Positions 20,480 through 33,022 of a stretch of 64,000 nucleotides of DNA are shown piece by piece. This DNA comes from Nemertoderma westbladi (lineage: Eukaryota > Xenacoelomorpha > Nemertodermatida > Nemertodermatidae), in NCBI GenBank assembly GCA_032718475.1, contig JAUCBJ010006655.1, positions 1 to 64,000 on the forward strand. The letters are read 5' to 3'. The notes below the pieces were generated by a model. That model worked only from the letters and a program-made list of their open reading frames with translations, did no database searches and had not been told where the DNA came from. Made by a program: the position numbers and the translations under genes. Position 1 is the first letter of the stretch. Each line of letters starts with the position of its first letter.

Positions 20480-20735
20480 TAAATTTACCATTGCGGTTCT
20501 AATAAGCCCAAAATAAGACTGTTACACCCACTAGAAGTACCACAACTCTATAAAATGTGCATTTTTCAATTCCGCTAGAACTAGTGGAAATGCTAAAATA
20601 TAAATATCGATGGGGTCATGGGTACCTATTATTATAGGATGCCAATTTTTCGTTTTCTTACATTAGACTTATAACCTCACATCTGGTAAAAGTTGGAAGT
20701 TCATTAAACGAATTTAGTTTTTTTCACTGCACCCT
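20480..20735 (-). repeat. Outer transposon right TIR (intact)
   Basis: Inverted match to 10787-10892 plus 16957-17097. Because it lacks the inner element, it serves as the pre-insertion reference: one TA at 20623-20624. Confidence 0.87.
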
Positions 20736-20737
20736 AG

Positions 20738-21922
20738 CCTACAAAGTTAAAACCGCACAACCAACAACCGAAAACATTAACAAGGTTGAGAAACATAAAG
20801 ACGATCTTAAATTGGCCTACAACATCAGCCAGGAAAAGTACATACAGGATAAAACTGAAGCAATTACAACTGCTCACATACAGCAACAATCAATACTTAC
20901 CTGGCAAACTGTAAATGAGGTATCTGGTCAGAAAAATTGTGCGTCCTGAAGAACGTGTTGGGAAGTGGAAAAATCACTTCAGCAATTTGCTTGGGCAGCC
21001 ACCAAACATCGAGGTCAGCCCTACAAGGAAAATATATGACAAGACACTACATATAGAAACAGGGGACTTCACACCTGCCGAACTCCAAAGAAGCATTAAA
21101 AAAATGTCCAATAATAAAGCGAGTGGATTAGATGAAATCCCAGGGTAGGTATGGTAAACCGGAGTGCTAAACAGACCATTTATTGAATGTTTGCAACCGG
21201 ATGTTAAAAGGGGAAAAGCCACCAACAATTTGGACTAAAGGTCAACTAAAGCCTCTCCCCAAGAAAGGAGACCTCGGCATACCAACAAACTATTGTGGGA
21301 TCTGTCTGCTTGTGGTAGCTGCCAAAATATACAATAAAATGATTATATATAGGATTAGGCCTCACATAGAGAAACTACTGCGTAAGAGCCAAAACGGATT
21401 TCGACCAAGTAGATCAACAATAGCTCAGATACTTGCACTACGGAGACTGATTGAAGGAATTAAGTCAAAGAATCTCCCTGCAGTCATGACTTTTGTGGAC
21501 TTCAAGAAGGCATTCGACTCCATCCATAGAGGTAAAATGCTTGAAATCCTAAGAGCTTATGGAATACCAGAAGTAATTGTTGCTGGCATTGGATTGTTAT
21601 ATTGTGACACAGAAGCGCAGGTACTCTCACCAGATGGTGAAACTGAGTTTTTCTCAATCCTGGCTGGCGTACTGCAAGGTGACACATTAGCACCATTACT
21701 ATTTGTAATTGTGCTGGATTACACAATGAGGACGGCCACAAAGCGTGAAGATCTGGGATTCACACTTCAAGAACGCAGAAGTAGTAGATATCAGGCAACT
21801 ACAGTCACAGACACCGACTTCGCGGATGACATCGCCGTGCTCTCTAATACGCTAGCAGATGCACAGCTTCTACTAAATAAAGTGGAGAGGGCTGCTAAGG
21901 AAGTTGGATTGCATAATACTAC
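20738..21922 (+). pseudogene. LINE B, 3' half: reverse transcriptase (decayed, truncated)
   Basis: Continues the polyprotein cut at 10784. It reads AYKVK, a linker with KYIQDKTEAI and SILTWQTVNEV, then ERVGKWKNHFSNLL, NNKASGLDEIPG, KPLPKKGDLGIPTNY, NGFRPSRST, FVDFKKAFDSIHRG (motif A), GVLQGDTLAPLLF (motif B) and DTDFADDIAVLS (motif C). Frameshifts lie near 20935 and 21150. The gene ends abruptly at AAKEVGLH, where LINE A copy 3 begins in the opposite orientation. No continuation was found beyond that copy, so the 3' end is lost. Confidence 0.82.
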
Positions 21923-24080
21923 TACTAGGATCGGCATGCTGCATTGCAGCTGCATTTTTAAGAATGCTGTGCCGGCTTATCGATAAAATTGCACCGCCAC
22001 AACTCCCTATCACCCATGGCATTTGCTAGATCATCCGCATCTTCAAGGCCAGTGTCCTTTAAGATGCGTCTCAAGAAAGTCATGGGCTGTCCACCATGCT
22101 TATTCACTCCATGAGGCTGCCAAAGTACAAGATTATGCACTGGCTGGTCCTCACGGCGAAAGCAATGTCCTGCATTGCGGAGGCGATTTTGTTCTAGTGT
22201 CAAGCTTGGGGGAACCAATGAGACACCTCCAATGTTATATAGTGTCTGGTTGGAGATGTGTGCATTGAACTTGAAACAATGAACCCGGCGTAGCATTCTT
22301 GTGAATGCGCCGTCCAGAGATTTGGTGTCCTCAGCAGTTAGAGCCCAGCATGGACTCCCATAGAGGAGTACTGGAACTACTGCTGCTCTAAATAACCGGA
22401 CCTTAAGTTTCCGATTAATTCTCGGTGACTTACAAATACTGGAAAGCCTATTCAAGGCTGCCCATGCCTTTCCCTTACGTATTCGAATGTCCACACCTGA
22501 CTTCCAGATCCATGATCCCAGGTAACAGAAGTCATCCACATGCTCAAGCATACCATCTTTTGAGCTTATGCTCATCCGATCAGAGACTTGCTGAGGACTT
22601 TCAAAGTTAACTGTTAAAATTTTGATCTTTTTGGAGTTAATAAAAATACCAACACTAGAAGCAGCCTGTTCTAATGAGCTGAGGAGCCGTTGGGCTCTCT
22701 CTAGTGATTCTGAGAGTACTCCTAAGTCATCAGCAAAGTCTAGATCATTTAGGTACTTGGCAAGATTTCCTCGACTTCTGGAGCCAATAGGTGGAGTTAC
22801 CATCACCCCATCATCATTATGATGATCTAAGGTCATGCGTAGAACATAGTCAACCACAATTATGAACAAGAATGGTGCAAGTGTGTCTCCCTGGAGGACG
22901 CCCCATAACACTTCAAATGGTTCTGTGTCACCATCAACAGTAGACACAAATGTTTTCGAACCATCGTATGCTGATCTGATTGCTGCAATAATTTCATTAG
23001 GAATCCCATATAATGAAAGTATGCTGAACATATGTGAGCGGGAGACTGAATCAAAGGCCTTGAAGAAGTCAACAAAGATAACAGCCAGATGCCTGTCTTT
23101 CTTTTTTAATAACTCTTCAAATATCCTTCTAAGTGCCAAAAGCGGCCCCATGGTCCCACGACCTTTACGGAACCCATTCTGATTTCCACGGAGCAGTCTT
23201 TCCATGGGAACCCTGATGCGATTTGATATAATTCCGTTCTATAGCTTTGCAGTAATCGAGATCAATGAGATTCCCCGAAAAGAACCATAGAGTGTTAGGT
23301 TGCCCTTCTTGGGAACTGGCACCAACTTATTTGTTTTCATTTCTTGTGGGACTCTTGTCGTTCGGTACATGTCTACTATGACGGGATAGATGAACTTTAA
23401 ACACTCAGGTATTTTAAAGACCTCTGGCGGAACACCATCTACTCCACTGGCACAATTGGTCTTAATGCTCTTTGCTGCAGCCTTCACTTCCGCAAAGGAG
23501 ATATCGCCAATGGGAATATCTGGGAGTACAGACTCAGACACTTTTACTTCTATAAAGTTTTCAGGCAATACCCTGTCATTATTGAGGAGCTTTTCAAAGT
23601 GGGCCTTCCAACCATTGAGGCGATCGGCTGTTGATTCTGCCTTAACCTTTGTGGTTGATTGGCTTTTCCACCCTTTAAGGAAGTTGATCGATTTCCATGC
23701 CTGGGATGATTGCCTGCTGTCGTCAGTATCATTGATAGCATCAACCTGTTGGTTTATTAGCTCCTGTAGATTAACAGAGTACTGCCTGTTCAGGGACCTA
23801 GATGCAGTCTTAACTGCATTCTTGGCCGCTGTAGTCTGTTTGAGTCGGGACTCTTTCTGCGCCTTATAGAGGTCATTTCGAAGATGGACGGAATTTCGGT
23901 TGACACTATCGCTATAGACCCAGGGCGATGTAGGTGATTACTGCAGACTTGCATTAAAGTCTCCCAGGAATGTTAAGAATGCATGCTGATCCACTCCATC
24001 AGTGGCTGCTTGTAGATTATGGTTGAAATTTTCCACCTCCTCAGCATAGCAGGGGCAACACTAGTTGGAGTATGAAGTAT
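21923..24080 (-). mobile_element. LINE A copy 3 on the minus strand, inserted in LINE B
   Basis: The 3' end carries the complementary TAG tail (about 21923-21932). It reads leftward and is the most 5'-extended copy: complement of 23940-24065 encodes AFLTFLGDFNASLQ, the GDFNA metal-binding motif of an AP-type endonuclease. The left border is approximate. No target duplication could be fixed because LINE B is not seen beyond it. Confidence 0.8.
21958..23869 (-). pseudogene. LINE A copy 3 reverse transcriptase, frameshifted
   Basis: Reading from 23869: linker with YKAQKESRLKQTTAAKN, then LNGWKAHFEKLL, ASGVDGVPPEVFK and VPVPKKGNLTLYG down to 23239. The frame breaks near 23210-23240 in the region before GNQNGFRKGRGT. 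It is then open from 23205 to the TAA ending at 21958, with DFFKAFDSV (motif A), GVLQGDTLAPFLF (motif B) and DFADDLGVL (motif C) intact. A second break near 23570-23680 splits the linker. It is close to copies 1 and 2 but more diverged. Confidence 0.83.
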
Positions 24081-25589
24081 GTTGAGTACCTCGGCCTTCG
24101 GTCTCGGTAGTTATACAATTTTATTTGCTTCAGGTTGATATATCGTATATCACTCCTAGAACAGGTGATATTCTCTGTATAAAGTTTTCTTTTAGAAGAA
24201 AAAGTATTCTAAAAGAACAACCGGACTCGGGGAATTTGGTTGGCCTAACCCAAATAATATCCATCCAATCACAATTCGTTTTAACCTTCTTATGTTTTCT
24301 ACTCCCAGCCTTCTTATTCAGTATAATAAAAATATGAGCAAATACAGTATATAATATTAAGCATAATTAGCTATAGTACCTGTACTTACCATAATAATTT
24401 ATTTAACATTATAATTTTTTGATTTACAATACAGGGAGTTATATACTGTATGTACTGTAGCTTATATTTAACATTTTCAATTCTATTGATCTTCAGCGTA
24501 GTGGGAAAGAATGTGTTTGATCCCCAGGTGGGTTTGAACTGGTGTCCTCCGGGTTGGAGTATGAAACTTCTACCTTTCCTGTAGCAGAAAGAATTTCTAT
24601 CAATGTCTGTAACTTCGCACGATGCTCTAAATCTGTATGTTACTCTATGTACATTATCTACCTTATTTATGTAAAATTAAAAGCAAAGCACAAAATTATC
24701 GAATACCTTATTTATATTTCTGAATAATAACGACAAATCCATAAGTAAGTTAAGGGGACCATTAACCCCAATGGAAGGGTACAGTATAGTAGCTTTATCA
24801 TTAAAAACACATTGTTTGGCATAGTGGTCCCCTTAACTACTGTAACTAACTACAGTATTTCTCTATAGAAAGGAATATTACAAAAACGAAATATAACGCA
24901 GTATTACCCGTATGAATATAAAACACTATTGTTTGTTGAAATTAGTTAGGATACTAGTTAGGGTATTATAAGAAATTAGTTATTAAATTAATTAGGTGGG
25001 CGGGGGGGTATTCGAATTTGGTGAAGCCCTTTTCTTAATTCTTTCAATAGTTAAGACCGAGATTTTTTATGGAGATTTTATATCATTACAGGGTTTCGAT
25101 ATTTCACCTTTTGTTTTTGAGATATTTTGGCTTTTTTCACTACTTGCACTTTTAGTTAATTATATAAAAATTTCAAAATCCTAGATATTTGTCTAATCAC
25201 TGTTCGGCGATTTAGATTCCTGTGGGATTTTTGAGGTCGGTGAGGCAATCCGATCGTATAACTTTTTAAAGAATCTGACCACGACTTGACTGTTTTTTTA
25301 ACTACTGTACTTGCACTTTTCGTTCTACGTTAAAATTACAAACTGATGGACAAACAGACAGACACATACAGTACAGAGATACAGTCTAGATTCAGCCAAA
25401 CAAAATAATCTCAATGTAATTGAAATTTCTGAACCGTTAATCCCCCAAAAGTAAAATTTTAGCTGGTTGGTGTGATTTATTATAATTAGACGGAAAACTA
25501 TCAGACAGACAGCCAGCCAGACAGATAGCCTTGCCTTGGTTCCGACAAACACTAAAAATGGCATCGGAAATTAAATTTCCAACTCGGTA
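24081..25589. other. Non-coding AT-rich spacer
   Basis: Only short frames without recognisable motifs. Nothing else is supported. Confidence 0.5.
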
Positions 25590-28508
25590 AAACCCCATAA
25601 CATAAATTTTACCTCAAAAACACCAAAACATAAATTTTACCTCCAAAACCCCATAACATAAATTTTACCTCCTAATACACCATAACATTAATTTTACCTC
25701 CAAAAGCCCCATAACATTAATTTTACCTCCTAAAACACCATAACATTAATTTTACCTCCAAAAACCCCATAACATTAATTTTACCTTCTAAAACCCCATA
25801 ACATAAATTTTACCTCAAAAACACCAAAACATAAATTTTACCTCCAAAACCCCATAACATCAATTTTACCTCCTAATACACCATAACATTAATTTTACCT
25901 CCAAAAGCCCCATAACATTAATTTTACCTCCTAAAACACCATAACATTAATTTTACCTCCAAAAACCCCATAACATAAATTTTACCTCAAAAACACCAAA
26001 ACATAAATTTTACCTCCAAAACCCCATAACATTAATTTTACCTCCTAATACACCATAACATTAATTTTACCTCCAAAAGCCCCATAACATTAATTTTACC
26101 TCCTAAAACACCATAACATTAATTTTACCTCAAAAACACCAAAACATAAATTTTACCTCAAAAACACCAAAACATAAATTTTACCTCCAAAACCCCATAA
26201 CATTAATTTTACCTCCTAATACACCATAACATTAATTTTACCTCCAAAAACCCCATAACATTAATTTTACCTCCTACAGTAATACACCATAACATTAATT
26301 TTACCTCCAAAAACCCCATAACATTAATTTTACCTTCTACAGTAAAACCCCATAACATAAATTTTACCTCAAAAACACCAAAACATAAATTTTACCTCCA
26401 AAACCCCATAACATTAATTTTACCTCCTAATACACCATAACATTAATTTTACCTCCAAAAGCCCCATAACATTAATTTTACCTCCTAAAACACCATAACA
26501 TTAATTTTACCTCCAAAAACCCCATAACATTAATTTTACCTTCTAAAACCCCATAACATAAATTTTACCTCAAAAACACCAAAACATAAATTTTACCTCC
26601 AAAACCCCATAACATTAATTTTACCTCCAAAAACACCATAACATTAATTTTACCTCCAAAAACCCCATAACATAAATTTTACCTCAAAAACACCAAAACA
26701 TAAATTTTACCTCCAAAACCCCATAACATTAATTTTACCTCCTAATACACCATAACATTAATTTTACCTCCAAAAGCCCCATAACATTAATTTTACCTCC
26801 TAAAACACCATAACATTAATTTTACCTCAAAAACACCAAAACATAAATTTTACCTCAAAAACACCAAAACATAAATTTTACCTCCAAAACCCCATAACAT
26901 TAATTTTACCTCCTAATAAACCATAACATTAATTTTACCTCCAAAAACCCCATAACATTAATTTTACCTCCTACAGTAATACACCATAACATTAATTTTA
27001 CCTCCAAAAACCCCATAACATTAATTTTACCTTCTACAGTAAAACCCCATAACATAAATTTTACCTCAAAAACACCAAAACATAAATTTTACCTCCAAAA
27101 CCCCATAACATTAATTTTACCTCCTACACCATAACATTAATTTTACCTCAAAAAGCCCCATAACATTAATTTTACCTCCTACACCATAACATTAATTTTA
27201 CCTCCAAAAACCCCATAACATTAATTTTACCTTCTAAAACCCCATAACATAAATTTTACCTCAAAAACACCAAAACATAAATTTTACCTCCAAAACCCCA
27301 TAACATTAATTTTACCTCCTACACCATAACATTAATTTTACCTCAAAAAGCCCCATAACATTAATTTTACCTCCTAAAACACCATAACATTAATTTTACC
27401 TCCAAAAACCCCATAACATTAATTTTACCTCCTACAGTAATACACCATAACATTAATTTTACCTCCAAAAACCCCATAACATTAATTTTACCTTCTACAG
27501 TAAAACCCCATAACATAAATTTTACCTCAAAAACACCAAAACATAAATTTTACCTCCAAAACCCCATAACATTAATTTTACCTCCTACACCATAACATTA
27601 ATTTTACCTCAAAAAGCCCCATAACATTAATTTTACCTCCTAAAACACCATAACATTAATTTTACCTCCTAAAACACCATAACATTAATTTTACCTCCTA
27701 CACCATAACATTAATTTTACCTCCAAAAACCCCATAACATTAATTTTACCTTCTAAAACCCCATAACATAAATTTTACCTCAAAAACACCAAAACATAAA
27801 TTTTACCTCCAAAACCCCATAACATTAATTTTACCTCCTACACCATAACATTAATTTTACCTCAAAAAGCCCCATAACATTAATTTTACCTCCTAAAACA
27901 CCATAACATTAATTTTACCTCCAAAAACCCCATAACATAAATTTTACCTCAAAAACACCAAAACATAAATTTTACCTCAAAAACCCCATAACATTAATTT
28001 TACCTCCTAATACACCATAACATTAATTTTACCTCCTAAAACACCATAACATTAATTTTACCTCCAAAAACCCCATAACATTAATTTTACCTCCTAATAC
28101 ATAATACACCATAACATTAATTTTACCTCCAAAAGCCCCATAACATTAATTTTACCTCCTAAAACACCATAACTTTAATTTTACCTCCTAAAACACCATA
28201 ACATAAATTTTACCTCCTAAAACACCATAACATAAATTTTACCTCCAAAAACCCTATAACATAAATTGTACCTCCTAAAACCCCATAACATAAATTTTAC
28301 CTCAAAAACACCAAAACATAAATTTTACCTCCAAAACCCCATAACATTAATTTTACCTCCTAATACACCATAACATTAATTTTACCTCCAAAAGCCCCAT
28401 AACATTAATTTTACCTCCTAAAACACCATAACATTAATTTTACATCCAAAAACCCCATAACATTAATTTTACCTTCTAAAACCCCATAACATAAATTTTA
28501 CCTCCAAA
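25590..28508. repeat. ~29-bp AT-rich tandem array, about 100 units
   Basis: The consensus is cataacattaattttacctc plus c-t-a/c-rich ends (29 bp). Units fall into a few subtypes (…cctcaaaaacaccaaaacataa, …cctccaaaagcccc, …ccttctaaaacc) that recur in a set order, giving higher-order blocks of about 170-290 bp. Non-coding. The array is interrupted at about 28511-29652 and a few units continue to 29735. Confidence 0.95.
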
Positions 28509-28510
28509 AA

Positions 28511-29652
28511 TGAAGGAAAGGCCCCCGATAAGACCTCATTAGTTGTTGAATAACTTCCATATGTTGAGCCAGAGACATCTGTCAAGTTTTAGAAGACATT
28601 ATAAATGCGTATTTCAAGCTTGGCGATGTTCCAAGGGTGTTTGGTGAAATGTTACTCTCCCATCAGCACAAAGGTAAAAGTCGAGACCCACTCATTCAAG
28701 TCATATCACCCAATTTCGACCATTAATCTCTTCACTAAGCTAATGGAATCTGAAGTGCTCTGTGAATATCTATCGATTGAGTTACCGGAATTTGTCTCAC
28801 AATCGCGATTGGCATACCAACATAAAATTGGATCGGATCTTATCCTAAGTGCAGTGCAAGAATGATTGAACCGCAGCGTTTGATCGGTATCGTCAGCGTT
28901 TGATAATATCAAGTATTCTACCCTATTCAACAAGCTCATGGACCATCTCAATCCACATATGTCTCTAGTGCTGCTTGCATAATTATACTTCTTGCATTGT
29001 AGCATTTCTAAAGTTTGGAGCAGATATATCTAGGATGGGTATTTCTTTGTTGAAGGGAGTAAAACAAGGGTCACTTCTCTCTCCAGTTATATATAACTTC
29101 TATACTAGTGATGTCCTCGAAGCTTTGAAAGATGCTGGATTATGAGGAATACACACACCCTTTGTCTCGGCACAATTGCCTATACTGATGACGACAGTCT
29201 CATAATGGGTAAATATATTGCTGAAATCGAACACCATTTCAACTTAATCGGAGTTCAACTTGAGAAAGTATACTTAGAAGTTGAGAATAGTAAAATGAAC
29301 TGTATATTTATACTTCCATGGGGTTTCAGCAGTTCATCAATCCCGTCGTTTCTCAGCATGGTGCATTGTTACCACCGCAACAATCTATTAACTTCCTTGG
29401 ATATAAAATTCAAAACGTTGGAACGTCTGCTGAAGCTTTAGCCGATTGTATATGTATATAGCTAAGTGCATCCGTTGCTGAATCTTTTCGTAGAAAGGCT
29501 GGACTTCACAATGGCTTAATGCTCGTACATTGAGCAGTCTCTGATCCTCCATTGTCCAGCCTACAATATCTACAGTGCAAGGTTCCTCTTTGGTCCTATG
29601 ATGAGTGAAGATAGGAACAAACTGGATATAGTCCACCGAAAGATAGTACGGG
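28511..29652 (+). pseudogene. Decayed LINE reverse transcriptase embedded in the 29-bp array
   Basis: Fragments in shifting frames give an RT. KGKSRDPL..SYHPISTINLFTKLMES precedes motif A, AFDNIKYSTLFNKLM (about 28900-28945) resembles motif A, LKGVKQGSLLSPVIYNFY (about 29050-29105) is motif B, and TIAYTDDDSLIMG (about 29170-29210) is motif C with Asp-Asp. A C-terminal trace (RNKLDIVHRKIVR) lies at about 29610-29650. Many stops; clade undetermined, unlike LINE A or B. Confidence 0.65.
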
Positions 29653-29735
29653 ATTTTACCTCCTAAAACCCCATAACATAAATTTTACCTCCAAAAACCC
29701 CATAACTTAAATTTTACTTCCAAAAGCCCCATAAC
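29653..29735. repeat. Remainder of the 29-bp array
   Basis: About three units of the same repeat on the far side of the LINE fragment, so the LINE lies inside the array. Confidence 0.85.
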
Positions 29736-30230
29736 GACATTTTTATTTAGTTTATCATCCTTACTACCAGCCATTGTTAAACTGACATTCTTTGATATTC
29801 ACATACAGACGGTTTTGCTCTGGAAGGTTAAAAAGAGACATTGTTTTTGTCATTTACACCTACTGTACTGTAATTCATTTTTTGGTCGCTATTAGGCAAT
29901 AAAAATGTTTCTCCTCCTTCAATCTTTATTCGATTTGGTTAATTTTTTTCGTTTGAAACCCCTGTCTACGATAAACTAATTCTTTAGAGGGATTTTTGAA
30001 TTTCACTCTAGTTCCCAAGAAAAGTTAGATTAAAGCCTGTATTGTCTATAAAATTGAAAATCTCATGTCTTCGTGTCACAAAGAGTGCAATAAAATCATT
30101 TTGTAAAATGAAATTCAAAATAAAGGGATAGATATATAATGGGATAGATATATACAGTACCTATTCACCAATTTTCAGACCAAAATACTTTATACAGTAT
30201 AATTGTTTTATGCTATTATTGAAACCGTTA
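29736..30230. other. Non-coding AT-rich spacer
   Basis: No coding or structural feature recognised. Confidence 0.45.
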
Positions 30231-30850
30231 TTAATTAAAATTATTATTCCTACAGTACGTTAGACCACCACCAAACACTTTGGCTCCCAAACTGCCATAA
30301 CACAAGTTCAGCAAGTCACAATCTTGTAGCAACTGTAATAAACGTAGACCATTAGAATTGGTGCCTAGATCATCGGGAACTGAGTAATTAATATTTACGT
30401 TACAAAAGGGTGGATTAATAGTTAATTTATTGCCTATTCTAGCATTTAGGTCTCCCAAAATAACAAAGCAACGATGGGAGGGTGAATCGAAAATATGAGC
30501 TTGAATATCGGCCCATATAACCGGGTCGTAAGACCTTGAGTCAGACGGTGGTTTATATACACATGCAAAATCATAATTGTAATTAGCATTAGTAAACCAA
30601 ATACTGTCATAATTGGTATATCTAACAGACTGAATAGTTAAAGCATTACGTACTAATACAGCAACACCCCCTTGATGGGCGTGTTTCGAACGATAGCGGT
30701 AAGGGGGATGAAACCCCGGTACAGCAAAATTATAGGCAGTTTTTAACTCTTGTATGCACACCACGTCAAATTGTAAAATAATTGTAGAACCTGGGGAGTT
30801 AAATATTTCTCGCTGATACCGCCACAATTCCAGTAGAGTACTTTTAATTC
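30231..30850 (-). pseudogene. LINE C endonuclease domain fragment (AP-type)
   Basis: On the minus strand the start reads LKVLYWNCGGI (about 30848-30816), then shifts frame to FDVVCIQELKT, HAHQGGVAVLVRN, DFACVYKPPSDSR, VILGDLNARIG (the GDLNA metal site) and NSNGLRLLQLL. It is the N-terminal nuclease of a non-LTR retrotransposon. It ends at about 30231 without any RT, so the 3' part of the element is missing, an uncommon kind of truncation for a LINE. Confidence 0.75.
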
Positions 30851-30851
30851 A

Positions 30852-31133
30852 TTACCGGTAATTGGATAACTGTGGTACACCAACAAACTGGGGCAAACGG
30901 TCTATAACAATATCGTTACGATAGACAACTCTTCGTTTATGATCAATCCAAAAGTATGCACCGGCATTCTCTGGTTTCTTCCCCTCGACTTTAGCAACGT
31001 ATGTCCACCTGCCAAGCTCCTTGTTTATGGTGGGGTGGACGTCGGCTTTTAAGTAGACCTTATTAAAGGGTTCGCGAGAGGATTTCAGGTTTTTTTTCAA
31101 CCCAAGAAACTCCCCTTTTCCGTCATTTTTCAA
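30852..31133 (-). pseudogene. LINE C ORF1-like C-terminal domain
   Basis: Immediately upstream of the endonuclease on the same strand. The sequence FNKVYLKADVHPTINKELGR, KPENAGAYFWID and RRVVYRNDIVIDRLPQF resembles the RNA-binding C-terminal domain of LINE ORF1 proteins in invertebrates. The order ORF1 then endonuclease is normal for such elements. Incomplete at the N-terminus. Confidence 0.6.
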
Positions 31134-31200
31134 AGGTAATTTTTAAATTGTTATTTTTTTCAGAATTGTGATACGGAATAATGGTAGTTTTACAATATGG

Positions 31201-31431
31201 TCAACAAATACAATAAGTATGCTTTAAAAGCTCTAAAAATAAATTTGAATGAACTGACATTTTTCCGATTGTCATTCTGTCCCTGACGCTCAAAAAATCC
31301 GAAAAGTTAAATTTTAATTTAAATGCATCCATATACTCAGTTATATTTAATGGTTTTTTTAATTGTGTACAGCAAGGATTATTATAAACATTAGGCCTAT
31401 AGTTACACTTTTTAATGTCTGGAAGTTGCAT
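31201..31431 (-). CDS. Unrecognised 76-codon frame, possibly part of LINE C ORF1
   Basis: A small minus-strand frame rich in Leu, Asn and Phe with no recognised motif. It is listed because it lies directly upstream of the ORF1-like fragment in the same orientation. It may be chance. Confidence 0.2.
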   Translation of the reverse strand: MQLPDIKKCNYRPNVYNNPCCTQLKKPLNITEYMDAFKLKFNFSDFLSVRDRMTIGKMSVHSNLFLELLKHTYCIC

Positions 31432-33022
31432 ATGGGCATCATGAGACGTGAAGAACGGAAGTAAAATCTGTCACTGACAAATTTTAAGAGTCTTTTTCTG
31501 TGGCGGGAATTTTAAATCATGTGTGACAATTCTTTCTTCAAGCTGAACTTTGCTGTTTTGCCGGTTGGATTAAATTCACATTTGCAGAATGCTGATAGGG
31601 ATAGGCCAAAATATTATGTGTTTCCCTGACATTGATGTCCCTGATATCACTATAATTAATACTTTCTGTCCCTGACGAGAGTATTTTCTGCGCTTCTTCT
31701 CCCATGTTTAGACATTTTGGTCTGTTGATGTAAGTTTTTTATAAGGTTGACCAGCAATCCGTCCTAGCAAGTATTAGTTAATGTTAATCATACAGTAGAG
31801 GTTGAATTAGTTAGTTGAAGAGATACAAAATATCCTTGGATGGTACATATACCAGGATATTGCGTAGGATGCACAGCGTTGCATATGATGCACATAATAA
31901 GCAGTGTGTTATTTAACTATGGCAACTTCTCATTGCCAAGACCCTGCATCACCCAGCAGAGACACGGCATGAGGCTTTCTCAGCACTGTTTCCGTGGGCC
32001 GGATCAACCTCTATACAACCTTGTGCTGTAGAAGTACTGTACTCTACAATACAGCCACACAACGGTTGCTATTCTACACTTTTACTTGGATTTATTGGTT
32101 TATTTTTTGTTGGGTTAGTTGGTCAGGGCCAAACCCTAATTAAAACTGTCGTAACCCTAACCCTAAGTTATGAGGCTCTAATCTAAAAAAATTTGTGGAA
32201 TTTTGGACCCTTGCTGAAATTCCACAACATTTCTTAGATTGACATAGTCTTTATTCGGTTTAATAAAATACCCAACATTCAGGAACATGTTATTTTTCTG
32301 ATAAAATCATTGGGGGCGGCCATTTATTATATTAAATTATATTATATATAAATATATAAATTTCAGGAAAGTATAAATTAACTCATGTTAAAGAACTGAT
32401 GATAAGAAAGTTGTACTTTAGAAACTGTAAGGTTGTTTGTTATAAATGAGAAAATTTTCGTTAAATTTATCCCACCTTGCGGGCCCCTCAACTTTCGTGC
32501 CCCCAGCAGCTGCTCTTGTAGCCCCCCCCCCCCCCTCCCTAATCTCTCCTTGTCCGTTCTTCGCAGGCATGCCTCTACTTACTTGCTTTGATCTCTTCCG
32601 ATTCTGCATATTTCTTTTCTTTTTTTGGTGCAGTTATTAATAATTTTAATGATATTCATGAGAGTGTGAATTTAATATGGCGTTGATTAATAGCTACATT
32701 ATGCTTCCAAAGGAAATCTATAGCTAGGCCTACTGTATACAGTAGGCATATTTCTTATCAATTAGAGGTAATGGAATGGACAGGCATTGATTGATAAAAG
32801 ACTTTAACGCCAATGAGTGAGAGTATTCTGAATAATTTATTGATACTAAGTATCTGAGTTACAGGTTGAACGAACGTTTGTGACTTTCAATTCAGGGGCA
32901 GCGTCAGCGTGCCATGTTGGTCGGAAATTCTGTTGCAAAATTTTCACAAAGTTGCCAAATGGGTAACTCTATACTATAACAGCTTAGGCTTCCCAGCACT
33001 ACTGCAGTCGACAGGAGGAAGG
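31432..33022. other. Mostly non-coding; short LINE relic
   Basis: At about 31945-32033 the plus strand reads MRLSQHCFRGPDQPLYNLVL, which matches the C-terminal RFAGHCFRREDQPVHNLVL of LINE A: a tiny old remnant. A C-rich run lies at about 32523-32536. Nothing else recognised. Confidence 0.45.

Larger units (their letters stand above)
10787..20735. mobile_element. Outer DNA transposon with ~250-bp TIRs and TA target duplication
   Basis: The ends are perfect inverted decamers, GGGTGCAGTG at 10787 and CACTGCACCC ending at 20735, flanked by TA (10785-10786 and 20736-20737). Removing the element and one TA rejoins the LINE B reading frame. The inverted repeats extend about 250 bp; the left one is interrupted by a second element (10893-16954). 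Without that insert the transposon is about 3.9 kb and carries one decayed minus-strand gene, a DDE-like transposase. TA duplication is best known from Tc1/mariner, but the protein and the long TIRs do not look like that superfamily. I do not recognise the superfamily. Confidence 0.88.

Noticed and set aside
22023-23869. Plus-strand frames opposite LINE A copy 3 (and similar minus-strand frames opposite copies 1 and 2)
   Set aside because: Mirror readings of the RT gene; the RT motifs are on the other strand.
25590-28508. CRISPR-like appearance of the 29-bp array
   Set aside because: Units abut directly with no unique spacers, and the genome is animal.
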